Positions 10,275 to 21,349 of a DNA stretch of 64,000 nt are shown piece after piece (position 1 is the stretch's first letter; each line of letters starts with the position of its first letter). The translations under genes were made by a program, and so were the position numbers. The DNA lies in the NCBI RefSeq assembly GCF_052857255.1, contig NC_135505.1:50813007-50877006 (forward strand). The letters are read 5' to 3'. The notes under the pieces are model-generated. The model had not been told where the DNA came from. It ran no database searches and saw only the letters and a list, made by a program, of their open reading frames with translations. This DNA is from Amblyomma americanum. Taxonomy: Eukaryota; Arthropoda; Arachnida; Ixodida; Ixodidae.

Positions 10275-10750
10275 GTAACTGTTGATCTCTCCACAAGGCA
10301 ACATAGAAAAATTAGCGACGACGATGATGAAGAACACCTCTAAAATAATGTTTTTATTTGTTTTATGTGATTTATTTCTCAGATTCACTCAAGCTGTGAG
10401 GAACCCCATAGTGGAGGGGTGCGGATAATTTCTACCATGTGGGTTTCTTTAACGCGCACTGACACCGGTTAGTACACGGGCCTCTCGCATTTCGCCTCAT
10501 CGAAATGCGACCGCCGAGGCCTGGGTGGAACGTGCGTCTTTTGGGCCAGAAGCTGAGCACCATAACCACTCAGCAGCCGCAGCAGCTATTATTAATTAAC
10601 AAGGTGTAACAAAGTATCTACCAAGCCTTTGTAGTTCATTACTAGAGGAATAAGTTTGTGTTATATGGCCAAAATCGTTGGAAGCAAAAAAACGCAAACT
10701 TAATCAATTTCATTTTCTAGTTTTTTCGCTAATTTTGTGAGGTTGCAATT
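10275..10750 (-). repeat. Duplicated block D2, copy 1 (inverted relative to copy 2)
   Basis: The reverse complement matches 63540-64000 throughout, including a shared SINE-A and unique-looking flanks on both sides, for example AACACAAACTTATTCCTCT and TCATCATCGTCGTCGCTAAT. The match continues to the right edge of the window. Confidence 0.75.
10391..10587 (-). repeat. SINE-A, minus orientation
   Basis: The CTTTAACGCGCACTGACAC core and the ACCATAACCACTCAGCAGCC head complement identify the family. It is shared with the copy at 63692, so it predates the D2 duplication. Confidence 0.75.
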
Positions 10751-11773
10751 CATCCCTATAATCAATTGCATTTCAAATGAACTAAATGAAATAATAATCG
10801 GCCACTTTTTTTCTTTAATGTGCACAAAACACATTCTTGCTTATATTGATGCCTAACACGTTAATAAGTCATAGGAGGTGGATGTCTGCAACTTACTTTT
10901 CGCTCACACGCTGAGCTTCATCTCGGTATTAAAAGAGTTCCCAAGTCTTCAGCAATGAGTGAGGCTAGCGCTGTTGTACACTCTTGAATTTAGGTTACGC
11001 GCCACTTAAATACGCTTAAAAAGGAAAATGTTGGAAAGCTTCCGCTTTAGCAACATTTTACATCACCATGGATATCATGCCGACGTTGCGTGCTCAGATT
11101 CCAACCGTGACATCTTGATTTTATTGATTCAACATTCTAATCAAATTGATGTAAGGTACGAATTGAATACAATAACAATTTTTCAAGAATCAGCACTACA
11201 AACTAGAAAAAAGCTTCCCCTATTCTCTTCTGGGTTTTACTCAATGTTGGCTTTGTTCACACGTATGTCAAACGCTACTCTAAATTCTCTTCTCTTTTAA
11301 GCTGAATACCTTAACGAGGGCATCAGTCTTGGCAGTCTTGATTCTACAGATAGCATTGCAGAGATGCTGCCCTCCATGTTCTGCCCTTGCATTTGGCACT
11401 TCCAGTATTACTGGAAGTTAGAGGACTGTGTTATAGTCTGGCGTAGCGATTGTGAACGGTCTCAAGTTATGGTTATATGCAACGTAAATGCACTGGGAAC
11501 CTGAACATTCGATGCCCTCCCCTCTTCACGACATGCGGCGGTCGTGGCTTTCGAAGTTGCAGCGGCGGATTGTGATCGCCTTTTGTCTATTTTTGAGTCA
11601 ATTATTTCTCAGGTAAATAATAATCAGATTACTTGCTACTCACTGATCAACACCACAGGTAAGAAAAGCTCCCCTACCGTTTTTCTCTTCCCAGTCACTC
11701 TTGCTTTCCTTCGTATTGCCGGTAAGAAGCTTTGCTACGACTATTTGTTCGCGCTAACAGTCGCCGGCAGGCG
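10751..11773. other. No recognisable gene
   Basis: AT-rich sequence. The open frames (90 codons at 11028, 88 at 11544) show no domain or motif. Confidence 0.45.
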
Positions 11774-12061
11774 GCCTTATCGCTCTCTTTGTAAGGCGAG
11801 ATGTGACTAGCCTTATCGCTCTCTTTGTAAGGCGAGATGTGACTAGCCTTATCGCTCTCTTTGTAAGGCGAGACGTGTCTAGCCTTATCGCTCTCTTTGT
11901 AGGGCGAGATGTGACTAGCCTTATCGCTCTCTTTGTGAGGCGAGATGTGACTAGCCTTATCGCTCTCTTTGTAAGGCGAGATGTGACTAGCCTTATCGCT
12001 CTCTTTGTAAGGCGAGATGTGACTAGCCTTATCGCTCTCTTTGTAAGGCGACATGTGACAA
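11774..12061. repeat. Tandem array, eight 36-bp units
   Basis: Units start at 11774, 11810, 11846, 11882, 11918, 11954, 11990 and 12026, with GCCTTATCGCTCTCTTTG as the first half. They differ by only a few bases, so homogenisation is recent. Each unit has 6-bp complementary ends (GCCTTA/TAAGGC) around a 12-base loop. Because 36 is a multiple of three, both strands are open: the minus frame repeats a 12-residue SHISPYKESDKA and the plus frame TSLIALFVRRDV. No domain supports either as a protein. Confidence 0.95.
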
Positions 12062-12169
12062 GCTTTAGCTCGAAAGATCACAACCTGGAGCAACTGCTCT
12101 ACACTATTCGAGAGTGCTTTAGTTGGTTTCGGCACCACGTGTCAAAGGGTCTTTTCTAGCTTTAAAGTG

Positions 12170-12490
12170 GGTAACACGGTAGTTGGGGCTAGTTGGTTGC
12201 TATTCATAATGGAGACAAGTTTTTCAACATGAATAAAACGCACACAGAAGACAAGGAACAAACAAGACAGGACTGTGCTGCACTTCCAACTGATTTTATT
12301 TTGAAAAAAGCTCGACGTTTTAATATATTCAGTTATTATGAGGTGAAACCTATTCACAATCATCAAAAAAGCCATTTCATTCTCCAGCAATTACAGCGAA
12401 GGTGTGCTGACGCAATTCTCACCGGCTTTCGTAATAAAAAAGGCTTCGATAATGTCACGCTGAAGCTTGTCCTTGGCGTGACCCACAAAA
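12170..12490 (+). repeat. Dispersed repeat P, copy in plus orientation
   Basis: Forward partner of 9790-10110, starting near the GGGGCTAGTTGGTTGC motif at 12186. With that copy it flanks the D2 block and the 36-bp array. A 120-codon frame crosses it but shows no domain. Confidence 0.6.
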
Positions 12491-13639
12491 GTGAGCACGC
12501 CAAAAAGCAGTGTTGGTTCAGTTGTGCGACGACCAGCGAGCACGTCTGTTGCTGACGCCGCCGCCGAGTTATTAATGCGAAAACTTTACTAGGCCATGCC
12601 GACAACGTCCTGTCCGCAAAACGTGTCAGCAAAACGTGTGCGCAAAACGTGTCCGCAACAGTTGTGAGGATTTCAGAGAAGGTAGCGCCAAACCAATCGT
12701 TGTAATCGAATGTCGAAAAAATAATTACGCCGAGAAGTTATTAGTTGATTAATTAGAGCCAAAATGTCCAAAAAGTTAGCGGAGCCAGTGCAACATGTGG
12801 CGCCAAATTTGGAAAACCGGAAGTGTGGGCGGAGCCAACGCGTGAGCCAAATTTACAAACGATGCGTGGTGCCAAGTTTGAAAACGCATAATGAGCAGCT
12901 CATCGAACTTGATTAAGTAAGACAATTAATATAATAATTGGGATATTGGATGATTTTACATCGCTGCTTCATCGATTAAATGTGAGAAGGGACAAGTGAA
13001 GCAAAGAGAGGCAAAGAAAGGAGAATAGGGGCAAAGATAAACGAGAAGGTGTCAATGCTTTCGGATTCCTCCTTTGCGGGTTACCGCAGTGACCTCAAAC
13101 GTTTTTAATTTCATTGTGAGCGAAAATCAACCCAATAAAGTTTCTTTTAGAAGTCTTTCCGGTTCCTTACTGGCTGCTGGCCTTCCGTAACCGCCACTTA
13201 ACATCTAGTGGAGTTCTGCCGTCCATGTTGCGGACACACGTGAAGCCGTCGCAACAACGCTCTTCATGTCTCTCAACAAGGAGGACCAGTCACCAGTCCA
13301 CCGATCGAGCCGTCCGCTTCCAGCTATGCTAATGGAGCGGGGATAACTCTCGGATCACACTCGGCCACAGAAAAAAGCTTCAACTTCCACATCTTGAATG
13401 ACTACGACCCCAACCTCCGTAATGTTTCACACGTTCCGTCAACCCTAAACCGTCAATTGCCTTCCTGGCGATGTTCCTGAAGAATGATACACCAGTTTCA
13501 TGGTGTGGCCGCTTTCGACAGGTGGGATGGTCTGGAAAAGTTTTTTTTTTGCATATTACAAAGATCTGCCACGACCTCGTGCGAAAGCAATTAGATTTTT
13601 TGCCGGCATGAGACGAATTTGAAACTGGGCTTTCGAAAA
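12491..13639. other. No clear gene; possible gypsy leader near 13180-13500
   Basis: At 12600-12650 a GCAAAACGTGTCCGC-like motif repeats three times. Around 13180-13500 the composition rises and could be the leader or gag start of Gy2, but I could not align any motif. Confidence 0.3.
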
Positions 13640-14050
13640 AATTGTGAGTGTATTAATTTAGTTAACCTCGTAATTAGCAAAAATCAAGGACGTTTGCTAA
13701 GCGTCTGCATGAGACTCGTACATGGCAGCTGCGCTGCACGCTCGCGACTGCCGTTCTATATATACTCACACGGCCACGTGGCTACGACGTAGTAGCACAT
13801 GGTCTTACGCCACCCACTTCGGATATCATCACGTGGCTTCACATCATCCCATGGGATGTTCTTAAGGTCAAAGGTCAGAGGTGAAACGTGAACTGAAAGT
13901 CAGGAGTCAAGGGTTCGACACCATTACTGTGCCACATTTTGTCATACACGGCTAACGAAGTTGGGCTGAAGGTCTTTCAATGTAATTCTCCGGCCTACGC
14001 GACAACTGCTTTACTTAGAACATTAAGGCTATTCGCTTTAAAAGAAGGTA
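13640..14050 (+). repeat. Dispersed 0.4-kb repeat with AGGTCA half-sites, copy 1
   Basis: Aligns along its length with 40935-41375, from TTAGTTAACC / TTTGGCTAACC to GACAACTGCTT / GACGACTGCTT. It contains a perfect direct repeat of AGGTCA spaced by one base at 13865-13877, and a TATATATA stretch near 13757. It may be a solo LTR or a MITE; no ends were resolved. Confidence 0.7.
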
Positions 14051-14199
14051 AGCATTTTTTGAGAGGCCTAATATAACAGCTTTTCTACGGTCTCATACGA
14101 AATTCAGCCAAGACCTTATCTGAATTTACTACTAAACCGTGTACAATTTGAAAATACCCAACAATTCTTAGTTGTCCTGTACTACCAGCCGCTGCAGGT

Positions 14200-17100
14200 A
14201 TTTTCTGCAAGCAACTTTGACAACTTTCCAGCCAGGAGTAGCAGTCTGCGGACGGTCATTCGCGAGATCTTTCTAGAGAACGCCGTCGGCTTCTGCTTGC
14301 TTCAGAACAACCGCAAAAAGTAGATACTTCTATGCGGCAAGGAGTGCTGCAGGCATTGGGTGTTCATGGGAGGACTGTTGCCCAGGAACCAAAAGCGATT
14401 ACGTAGGCCGATGCAGTGCGCAGACCTATAGCCCTAAGGGATGATCCAATACCCGTTCACAGTGAATCAGCTGCGTTAGAACGTCGACCCCTAGGCCCCG
14501 TGCGCAGAGCCGCGCTCTAACTCCACGAAAATTGACGGCTGCAGAGCGTCGCACAACCGTCCGCAGAACTTCCTTAGCCATGAGGCAAGGCGCATTCTAT
14601 GTCATTGCGCGTACAATCTCCGTGGCTTTCCCATCGACGCAGCATGGCCCCGCTCTTGCCAGCGCACAAAGGAGATCGACGACTACCCGCCAAGAGGACA
14701 ATATGCTACATATGGCGTCCAGCCCCATGTCGCGCTCCCTATCGCTGTACACAGCACAGTTTGCGTAGCCGAGCCGCAGCAAGCAGCGCCTATGCAATAA
14801 TGGTCGTTAACCACATGCAGGGAATGCTGAAAGCGGCAACCTTTGGAAGTGAGGTTCTTTTACGCGAAACGACATTCTCCCATCGACGACGACCATTGTG
14901 GATCCACTGCAATTATGTCAACAGTGACGCGAAGTAACTTCTTGAACATTACGCCTGCTAGGTAAATGTCATCGACGAGCTCCAGTTTCCTTCACAGTGT
15001 TGGAAGAAACCGTGACCCGATTCGAGGACCAAACTGCAACTAGAACACGCAAACCACAAAACGAAATGACTGTCGACGGCCGCAAGCCTACTGCTTTTGT
15101 GAACACATCCGTAGAAAACTGTCATTAGTGGACAGTTCGCTGGACAGCTTAACAAAGCCTCGTACATCAGGGACGGCTCGTAAATAACTCGCACCGTGAG
15201 ACGTCAGCTTATTACTTTATCGCGGTGGTACGCCGCACGAGTAAAGGCTAACGGACCTACCGCAACCGCTCAGCGGGTATTTTCTCATATATCCCTCAAA
15301 CAGGTTAGGTTAAATGCCCATTGAGTCAATTGGCATCAAACTCACAGGAGATCGGCCAGTCCCACAAGGCGGTTTTCAAGGACCATTCAACTCTGTATAC
15401 ACCGACTAAATGGAGACTCGCGAATGGCCCCTGTAATCTCAAGGGCCACTAAAAACAACATCGCAGGCATCATACGTTGAAAAAATAGCACATAAAATTA
15501 GAACTGTAAAAAAGAAAATTCTTATTTAATAGTAAAATTGTGGATTGCATTCCAAGTTTGTAAGCAAGTTTTTATTCGTTGGTAAAAATGACAGGTCCAC
15601 AAAAGGCGCGGCGCTCAGATGTAAACAAAATGACGCAAGTACAACTCATGTAGGGCTAGTTCGTTGATGCTTGAAGATATAATAAAAACGGTGCAAAGAA
15701 AGCGGACAAAAGTGGACCACACAGCACGACTAGCGCCACTCAGACTTCAGTATCTTGCATATGCGCCTGACCTGTCCTGAAGGTGTCTCCAAAACGCTGT
15801 AAATGGTCAATACTTCCAATGGCACCAGTTTTCTTCTCAAGCAATACGGCACCACTCGAGACTGGCAGGCTGAGACGGCGATTAGGCTAAGACACAGAAC
15901 GGCGGCATCGGTGAGGAAACTTCAATGAATGAAAGAGACTAATGCTGTAGAATTGTGCTCAAGCAAAGCTTTGGCTAGTTGGTTCATGGTTGAAGATGTA
16001 ATGAAAAACCCCGTGAGTATGCAGAATACTCAAGTCCGAGTGGAGCTGTTCCTCTCCTGTGTTTTCTGCTTTTTTCCTTGTTCTTCGCGCCGTTTTGGAG
16101 TGCATATTCATACTGACACAGTTATTGCTGTGCGGCGTAGCGGCGTACCTCTTCGTTTCTCTCTGTATCGCCTTCTGGCACACTTTGCGATAGTCCAGAC
16201 AAAAAAAGTATCTCACAAATGCGGCAACGATAGCGTGTACGAGCACGGCACGGACGGTAATTGATCTGAGTATCAGTTTCGCGGGCGAAAAGGGAATTCT
16301 AACGCCAAGTTCGCATCGCTGCTCATCAGCGTCCCGCCATCGCAAACTCTGTATTGTGCCTAACAGTCAAGGATTTGCATAGCTTTTTACGAAAAATGTT
16401 TCACTTAAAGTAGCACACACTTCTAATTCGGCATGTTTTCACCAGCTTCACTTTGCTATCCCTATCGCCATCGGTCGACTATCATGCTCGCTACTCACAC
16501 AACGATCATGAAAATTCGCCGTGGGCAGCGATGCATCTGAATGGCCTTCGAAACTTTAAGTGACCATCGACTATATTGGCATTCGAATTCCCCGTACAAC
16601 AGGAGCATTGGTTTTAGCACGGTAATTATGACCGCCCTTAGCCTTCAGATCTGTGTGAGCTAAGGAGAACTGGTGTCCTCACACTTCGACCATTTTGTCC
16701 GTACATGCGTCGTACAGTAAGACCAAGGAGAAAACCCCGCTGGTCAGTTACTTTGGGGAAAGGGGTTACTTATGCTACCGTCGCCTTTATCAAGCAGTGT
16801 TCCAGCGATGTCCTCTTGGGTACGGACTTCTTGGATGAGCACTGAGCGGTCTCTAACCTACACTATAAGCTAATTAGGCTTTGAGTGGATGACGCCACAC
16901 CTTCGAACACAACCTTGGATCATCACGTAGCTATGAGCATCCCCGACGAAGTAAGCCTCCCGCTCTAGTAAAGCGTCGTCTGCCTCCGTGCATACCAAGA
17001 TCTTTGAAAACATCGAAAGCATAACCGACGGCAACACGCTATTCCTTTTAAACTCAGGACTGCGCCGCAAAAGCCATTGCCCATTGAAGGAATGGAAAAG

Positions 17101-17566
17101 CCGAGCTCACAGTGACAAAATTCAGCGAGGAATACCGACACCTGAAGAGAGGCACGGTACATACATTCTTAGAGGAACTATCTCACAAACGAGACACCTC
17201 CGCCTTCTACGGCTAATCTGGAGAATATTTGCCTAATGAATAGATCACGACTATATTTGACGTCAACCTAGCCCTGCCTAGGAACAAAGAAGACAAAATC
17301 TGCAGTTTTCGCTATGCTACAACGAGCGTTTTTCGCCCTGATCAAATGTCCAACAAACCCCAATGGCAAAGTATCGCATTGCAACCACAGAACAAGCCTT
17401 ACATTTCAAACAAATCTTCTGGCGTGTGTCGCCATGAGGGAGCCAAGCGAAAATCTACCAAGTGGAAGAACTGTTGAACCACGATGCTATTCAAACATCA
17501 AACAGCACATGGGCATCTCTCGTTGTTATGGTTAAGTTGAAAAATTCCACGGTTCGGTTCTGCGTG
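14200..17566 (+). pseudogene. Gy2 gypsy gag, protease and start of RT (decayed)
   Basis: Fragments appear in order on the plus strand. A gag C-terminal stretch with ADAVRRPIALRDDP is near 14400, followed by a possible damaged zinc knuckle near 14890-14930. Protease starts at about 15058 with NEMTVDGRKPTAFVNT, where the catalytic Asp-Thr-Gly has become Asn-Thr-Ser, and continues after a frameshift as VISGQFAGQLNKAS. The second protease half, CSSDVLLGTDFLDEH, lies at 16800-16845, so about 1.4 kb was inserted into or gained by protease. RT begins with WASLVVMV and VRFCVNY at 17490-17566, where a minus-strand gypsy interrupts. Many stops; not functional. Confidence 0.7.
15640..16060. repeat. Two partial Penelope-like termini inside Gy2 protease
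   Basis: GGGCTAGTTCGTTGATGC at 15654 and GGCTAGTTGGTTCATG at 15970 share the terminal motif of repeat P, each followed by TGAAGAT(A/G)TAAT. They fall in the interval by which Gy2 protease is expanded. The Penelope assignment is by resemblance only. Confidence 0.35.
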
Positions 17567-19890
17567 AATTACCCAGGCAAGAGCGGGATAACGAAGAACG
17601 GGACAAGTGCGTTGAAGGACACGGTAGGGTTCGTGGTTCTTCGGAAGCAACTGGTAGAGGAACTGGGTGAGGAACAAGGCCCACGGAGCCAAACAAGAGG
17701 CTGGGGAAGAAAACATTTGGTGACATGCGAGTGGTCGAAGCGGTATTTCTAGCGCCCATGGTCGTCGGACGTGAGTGACGGGGCGAGCTGCCGCCCCTCT
17801 TAAGCGTATTTGGAGGCTTCAGACACGGCAGTGGACTCCGACGAATCAGAGTGGCAAGGAAGAATGGTGTCAAGTGGGGAGGATGGTGCGCGGGCCTACA
17901 GAAGGAAAAGTGGCGAGAAACCAGTAGTGCACTGTGTAGTGGTGTTGGTGCATAACGTCCTAGTTGGAATGATCCGCAGCCAGGTACACTGGCAGCATGT
18001 CACCTAATGGCCGATTGAAACGTTCAGTCGGGCTGTTCGTCTGCGGCCGCAGTGGTGCGGTGATTAAAGATGCACGGTGGCGAAACGACATCAGAAACAC
18101 TCGCCTACGGTCGCTCATCGGTTCACGCGGGGTGCCGTGGCGAAGTAGAGCAGGAGGCACGTTGCACCATTCTGTGCCATAGTAGCAGGTAGGGCGGCAG
18201 TTTTGGCGTACCTGATCAAGTGGTCTACAGCGACGATTACCGAGCGGTTTCCGGCAGCAGTGAATAGAAGGGTTCGTAGATGTCACTGCAAATCTCGGTG
18301 GAAAGAGCTGGATGTCAAGGAAAAGACTGCATGGGGCCGCCCGAGCCCTAGTGGCCGGACTTGCGGCATTGACAATCGTGGCAGGAGTGGATAAACGTAG
18401 GTGTACAAACCCCGCCAGTACCAAAAGAGGCGAAGCAGGGAGCAGATCTTGAACTCTGCGGTGTAACAAGCTTGAGGGTCACTGTCAAATGCAGTACATG
18501 TTTCGGAGCGTAAATGTACGGGGATCACAGGGAGCGAGTTGCGGTCATCAGAGAGGTCATTTCGGCGGTACAAGAGTCCCTCAAGGATTGCAAAGTGGGA
18601 AGCCTGACGGCGGACTGCCTGCGCGACCAAAACGACGGAAGAGTTCGAAAAACAGCTGACAAGAGAAATGATCCACAGACCCTTGGACTGCTGGTGCCCA
18701 TATCGCGCAACAACAAGGCGGCGCAGTCGAGGGCAGAAGTGGAATCACTTTCAGTTGCCAGACGTGAGCGACACAATGCGTCGGCATCGTGATGTTTCGT
18801 GCCAAGACAATAGAAAACACGAATAAAGTAGTCTTGAATGCGTAAGGCTCAGCGGGCGAGGCGGCTATTTGGGTCATTGAGGAAGGACAACCAACAGAGG
18901 GAATGGTGGTCCGTAATGACCATGGATGGTCGGCCGTAGACTTAAGGTTGAAATTTACCGAACTCCAATTGACAGCCAAGTTCTTTTTTTTTAATTAACT
19001 GCGTAGTTCAACTCAGGTTTCATCAGGGTGCGGCTCGCGTTGGCAACAACATTGAGGACGAGACTGGGTTTGAGTTGCGCAAGTACTGAACCGATGCCAG
19101 CGCCACTGGCACCTGTGTAGATTGCAACTGGAGCATCAGAGTCAAAGTGGCATAATAAGGCGGCGAGGTGAGCAGACGGCGCAACGTGCTGAACGCATAG
19201 TCAAAGGCAGGACTGCGGCTTAAAAAGTCGCTGCTCCCGCGAGGAAGAGTAGTCAGAGGTGTTGTGGTAGAAGCGAAATTAAAGATAAGGCGACCGAAGT
19301 AGGAGCAGAGGCCCATGGAGCTGCGAATTTCATTCATCTTGGAGGGTTTCGGGAACTCAGCGACTGCGGGAAGCTTTGCGGGGTCCGAATGCACACCGTA
19401 TAGATACGACGTGGCCAAAAATCGCCAACTGGCGGGCGGCAGAGCGATATTTATTCAAATTGAGTTCGAGCCCAGCTGCGGTGGGACAGCTCAAAATATT
19501 GGCCAAGCGAGCATAGTGCGTCTCAAAATTTGAAAAGTGAACACCAGTGTGTTTTCCATTTGTTGTCGCACAATATGGCGTCCATCATGCGATCAAAAGT
19601 GGCAAGGGAGTTACAGAGTCCGAATGGAATGACTTTGGGTTCGTACAGCCCATCAGGTGTCACCAAAGCTGTGTTGGCGCGGTCAGTGTCGGCCATCAAG
19701 ACTTGCCAATACCCAGAGCCTTGGTCTAATGATGAGAAGAACTCATCTCCGTGCAAACAGTCAAGGGCGGAGTCAATGGGAAGGAGGGTACAGTCGTCTT
19801 TGCGGGTAGTTTTCTTTAGGCGCCGGTAGTAAACACAAATCTGTACACTGCCCTCTGTGCGACTGTGCAACTCGAAGTACTTCTAGTCAG
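17567..19890 (-). pseudogene. Gy3 gypsy pol (RT to integrase) nested in Gy2
   Basis: Reading leftward from 19870: RT with SVQICVYYRRL, FFSSLDQGSGYWQV and IPFGLCNSLATFDRM; a deletion where the catalytic YxDD should be (near 19530); LAIFGHVVS; RNase H near 19130 with TGASGAGIG (catalytic Asp lost) and TDHHSLCWL; then an integrase in several frames with VDHLIRYAKT, MSDRRRVFL and SPTERFNRPLGDML, so its D, D and E residues are visible. Integrase ends near 17570. No gag, protease or LTR is present. It begins at almost the same RT position where Gy2 stops. Confidence 0.75.
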
Positions 19891-20200
19891 CCCATGTAAC
19901 TAACGAGCGGATGCTTCCATGTTCAGATCAACGAAAGTGGTCGAGAGAAGATCGCATTTACCACGCCAGACAGGTTATTTTGGTTCATGGTAATGCCATT
20001 TAGACTTGACTCAGCACCTTATCTCTATGGTTGGTGATTAAATCGGTTTTAGCAGGTCAACGAAACACTTAGACGACACTAGTGGTCGCGACAAGCTTAG
20101 AGGTATACCTACAGATTCCAAACGAAGTGCTGAGAGCAATCCAATATTCGGGACTTACGCAAAAGTCATAAAAAACTGGAAGATATACCTAAGTTCATTT
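19886..20200 (+). pseudogene. Gy2 RT, continuation after the Gy3 insertion
   Basis: The plus strand resumes gypsy RT with LTSGCFHVQINE, KIAFTTPDRLF and VMPFRLDSAP (19890-20030), then a LDD near 20068 and VLRAIQYSGLTQKS near 20130. It lacks only the roughly 40 residues expected between VRFCVNY and the LxSG motif, which supports one element split by Gy3. No trace of RNase H or integrase follows. Confidence 0.65.
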
Positions 20201-20514
20201 TAAGGGTATGACGGCATAGGAATAATGGGTTCATTCAGTGTCCACGGTCATTTTTGTTCGTCACTTCGAAGGCACAGTTACAAATGAATCTTAACCTCTT
20301 TCCTTGTCGCGTAAGTTCTGCTTGCTTGCTTGCTTACTTGCTATTATGGACAGGAAGAATGAAAAGGAAATCGCGCGGGCCTACCCACTAGCTCAAGTTG
20401 AGCCACAATCGCAGCCACGTGCTGAAGGTACGAGAGTTGAAAGATAGGAGAGCAAAAATTGTAAGACGCGAAATTGGAAATTATCTACCTTATATTCACA
20501 GATCGCTGTGAGTG

Positions 20515-20660
20515 CTCTCAATTCTCCTGGCCCAGTGATGCAGCGGTTAAGAGATGCGCCACTTCCTTGGCAGGTGGTTATTCCAAATTTCCCCACCGGC
20601 AGGGCTTGTGGGACCCAGGTTGCTTTTCGTGGCCCACATTTCGCGACCAATCATTCATTT
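20515..20660 (+). repeat. SINE-B family copy
   Basis: GCAGCGGTTAAGAGATGCGC then CACCGGCAGGGCTTGTGGGA match the family. Its head is the best A-box-like copy in the window. Confidence 0.6.
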
Positions 20661-21144
20661 AACTCTGAGCTGCTACATTTGTCAGCTTCCTAAAAACATG
20701 ACTAGTCAGCGCTTCATTTGTGTCTTCTCTCTCGGCACCACCCTGCACTGTCCTGTTCTCACTTTGTCGATAGGCACGATCCGGCCAAAATATCAACTTT
20801 TTCGAAGTTTACCAGTTTCACGGCTGTTGAAAACGCACCTAAGGCCAATTTACTCCCAAGAATGAATTATTTTAGTTTCTGAAGAGATATCACGACCGAA
20901 AGAAAAATTTTGAGGCACATGTGATCAAACAAAAAGGCGAACAATGCTTAAGCTCCGCACATTTCATACTGTATCCAAGAGAGCTGGCGTATCTTGCATT
21001 TGAATGAATGCTGTATCACTATATTAAGTTTATTTGCGGTTTTAATTACAGCGACAGCTGTTAAGCGCCCGTTCCTGGGTTGCATGTCGTAGTACTACGT
21101 CTTAGTCTGTCGCAGTCTGTCGGAGTCGTCGCCGAAAACAGCGG
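20661..21144. other. No recognisable gene
   Basis: Short frames only. The right part is probably the downstream end of Gy4, but I cannot place its LTR. Confidence 0.4.
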
Positions 21145-21325
21145 GTGTGTTGCCATGGGAACCACCCGGAGGGTGGTTACCATGCAAAGATAAAAGTATC
21201 ACGTCAGCAGAGAAGTGCGAAACCAGTATGTGGTTACCACAAAACTCATAAGGAGCGTGGTTACCGTGCAAGGAGGAGGGTATCGGGAAAGCGCAGGAAT
21301 CCCAAACCGCAGGTCGGTTACCATG
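21145..21325 (-). repeat. Irregular GGTTACCATG repeats beyond Gy4 pol
   Basis: Motifs GTTGCCATGG, GGTTACCATG, GGTTACCACA, GGTTACCGTG and GGTTACCATG occur at about 21150, 21175, 21232, 21259 and 21316. On the minus strand, in the frame that leaves pol, they read as repeated HGN triplets. They lie just after the pol C-terminus. Confidence 0.6.
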
Positions 21326-21349
21326 GAAAGAGGAGAATATGGACGTGAA

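Noticed and set aside
11774..12061. Regular 36-bp repeats as a CRISPR array
   Set aside because: Repeats are contiguous with no spacers, and the genome is clearly eukaryotic.
11695..12159. The 147- and 118-codon frames over the 36-bp array as genes
   Set aside because: Both are open because 36 is a multiple of three. They overlap on opposite strands and have no domain.
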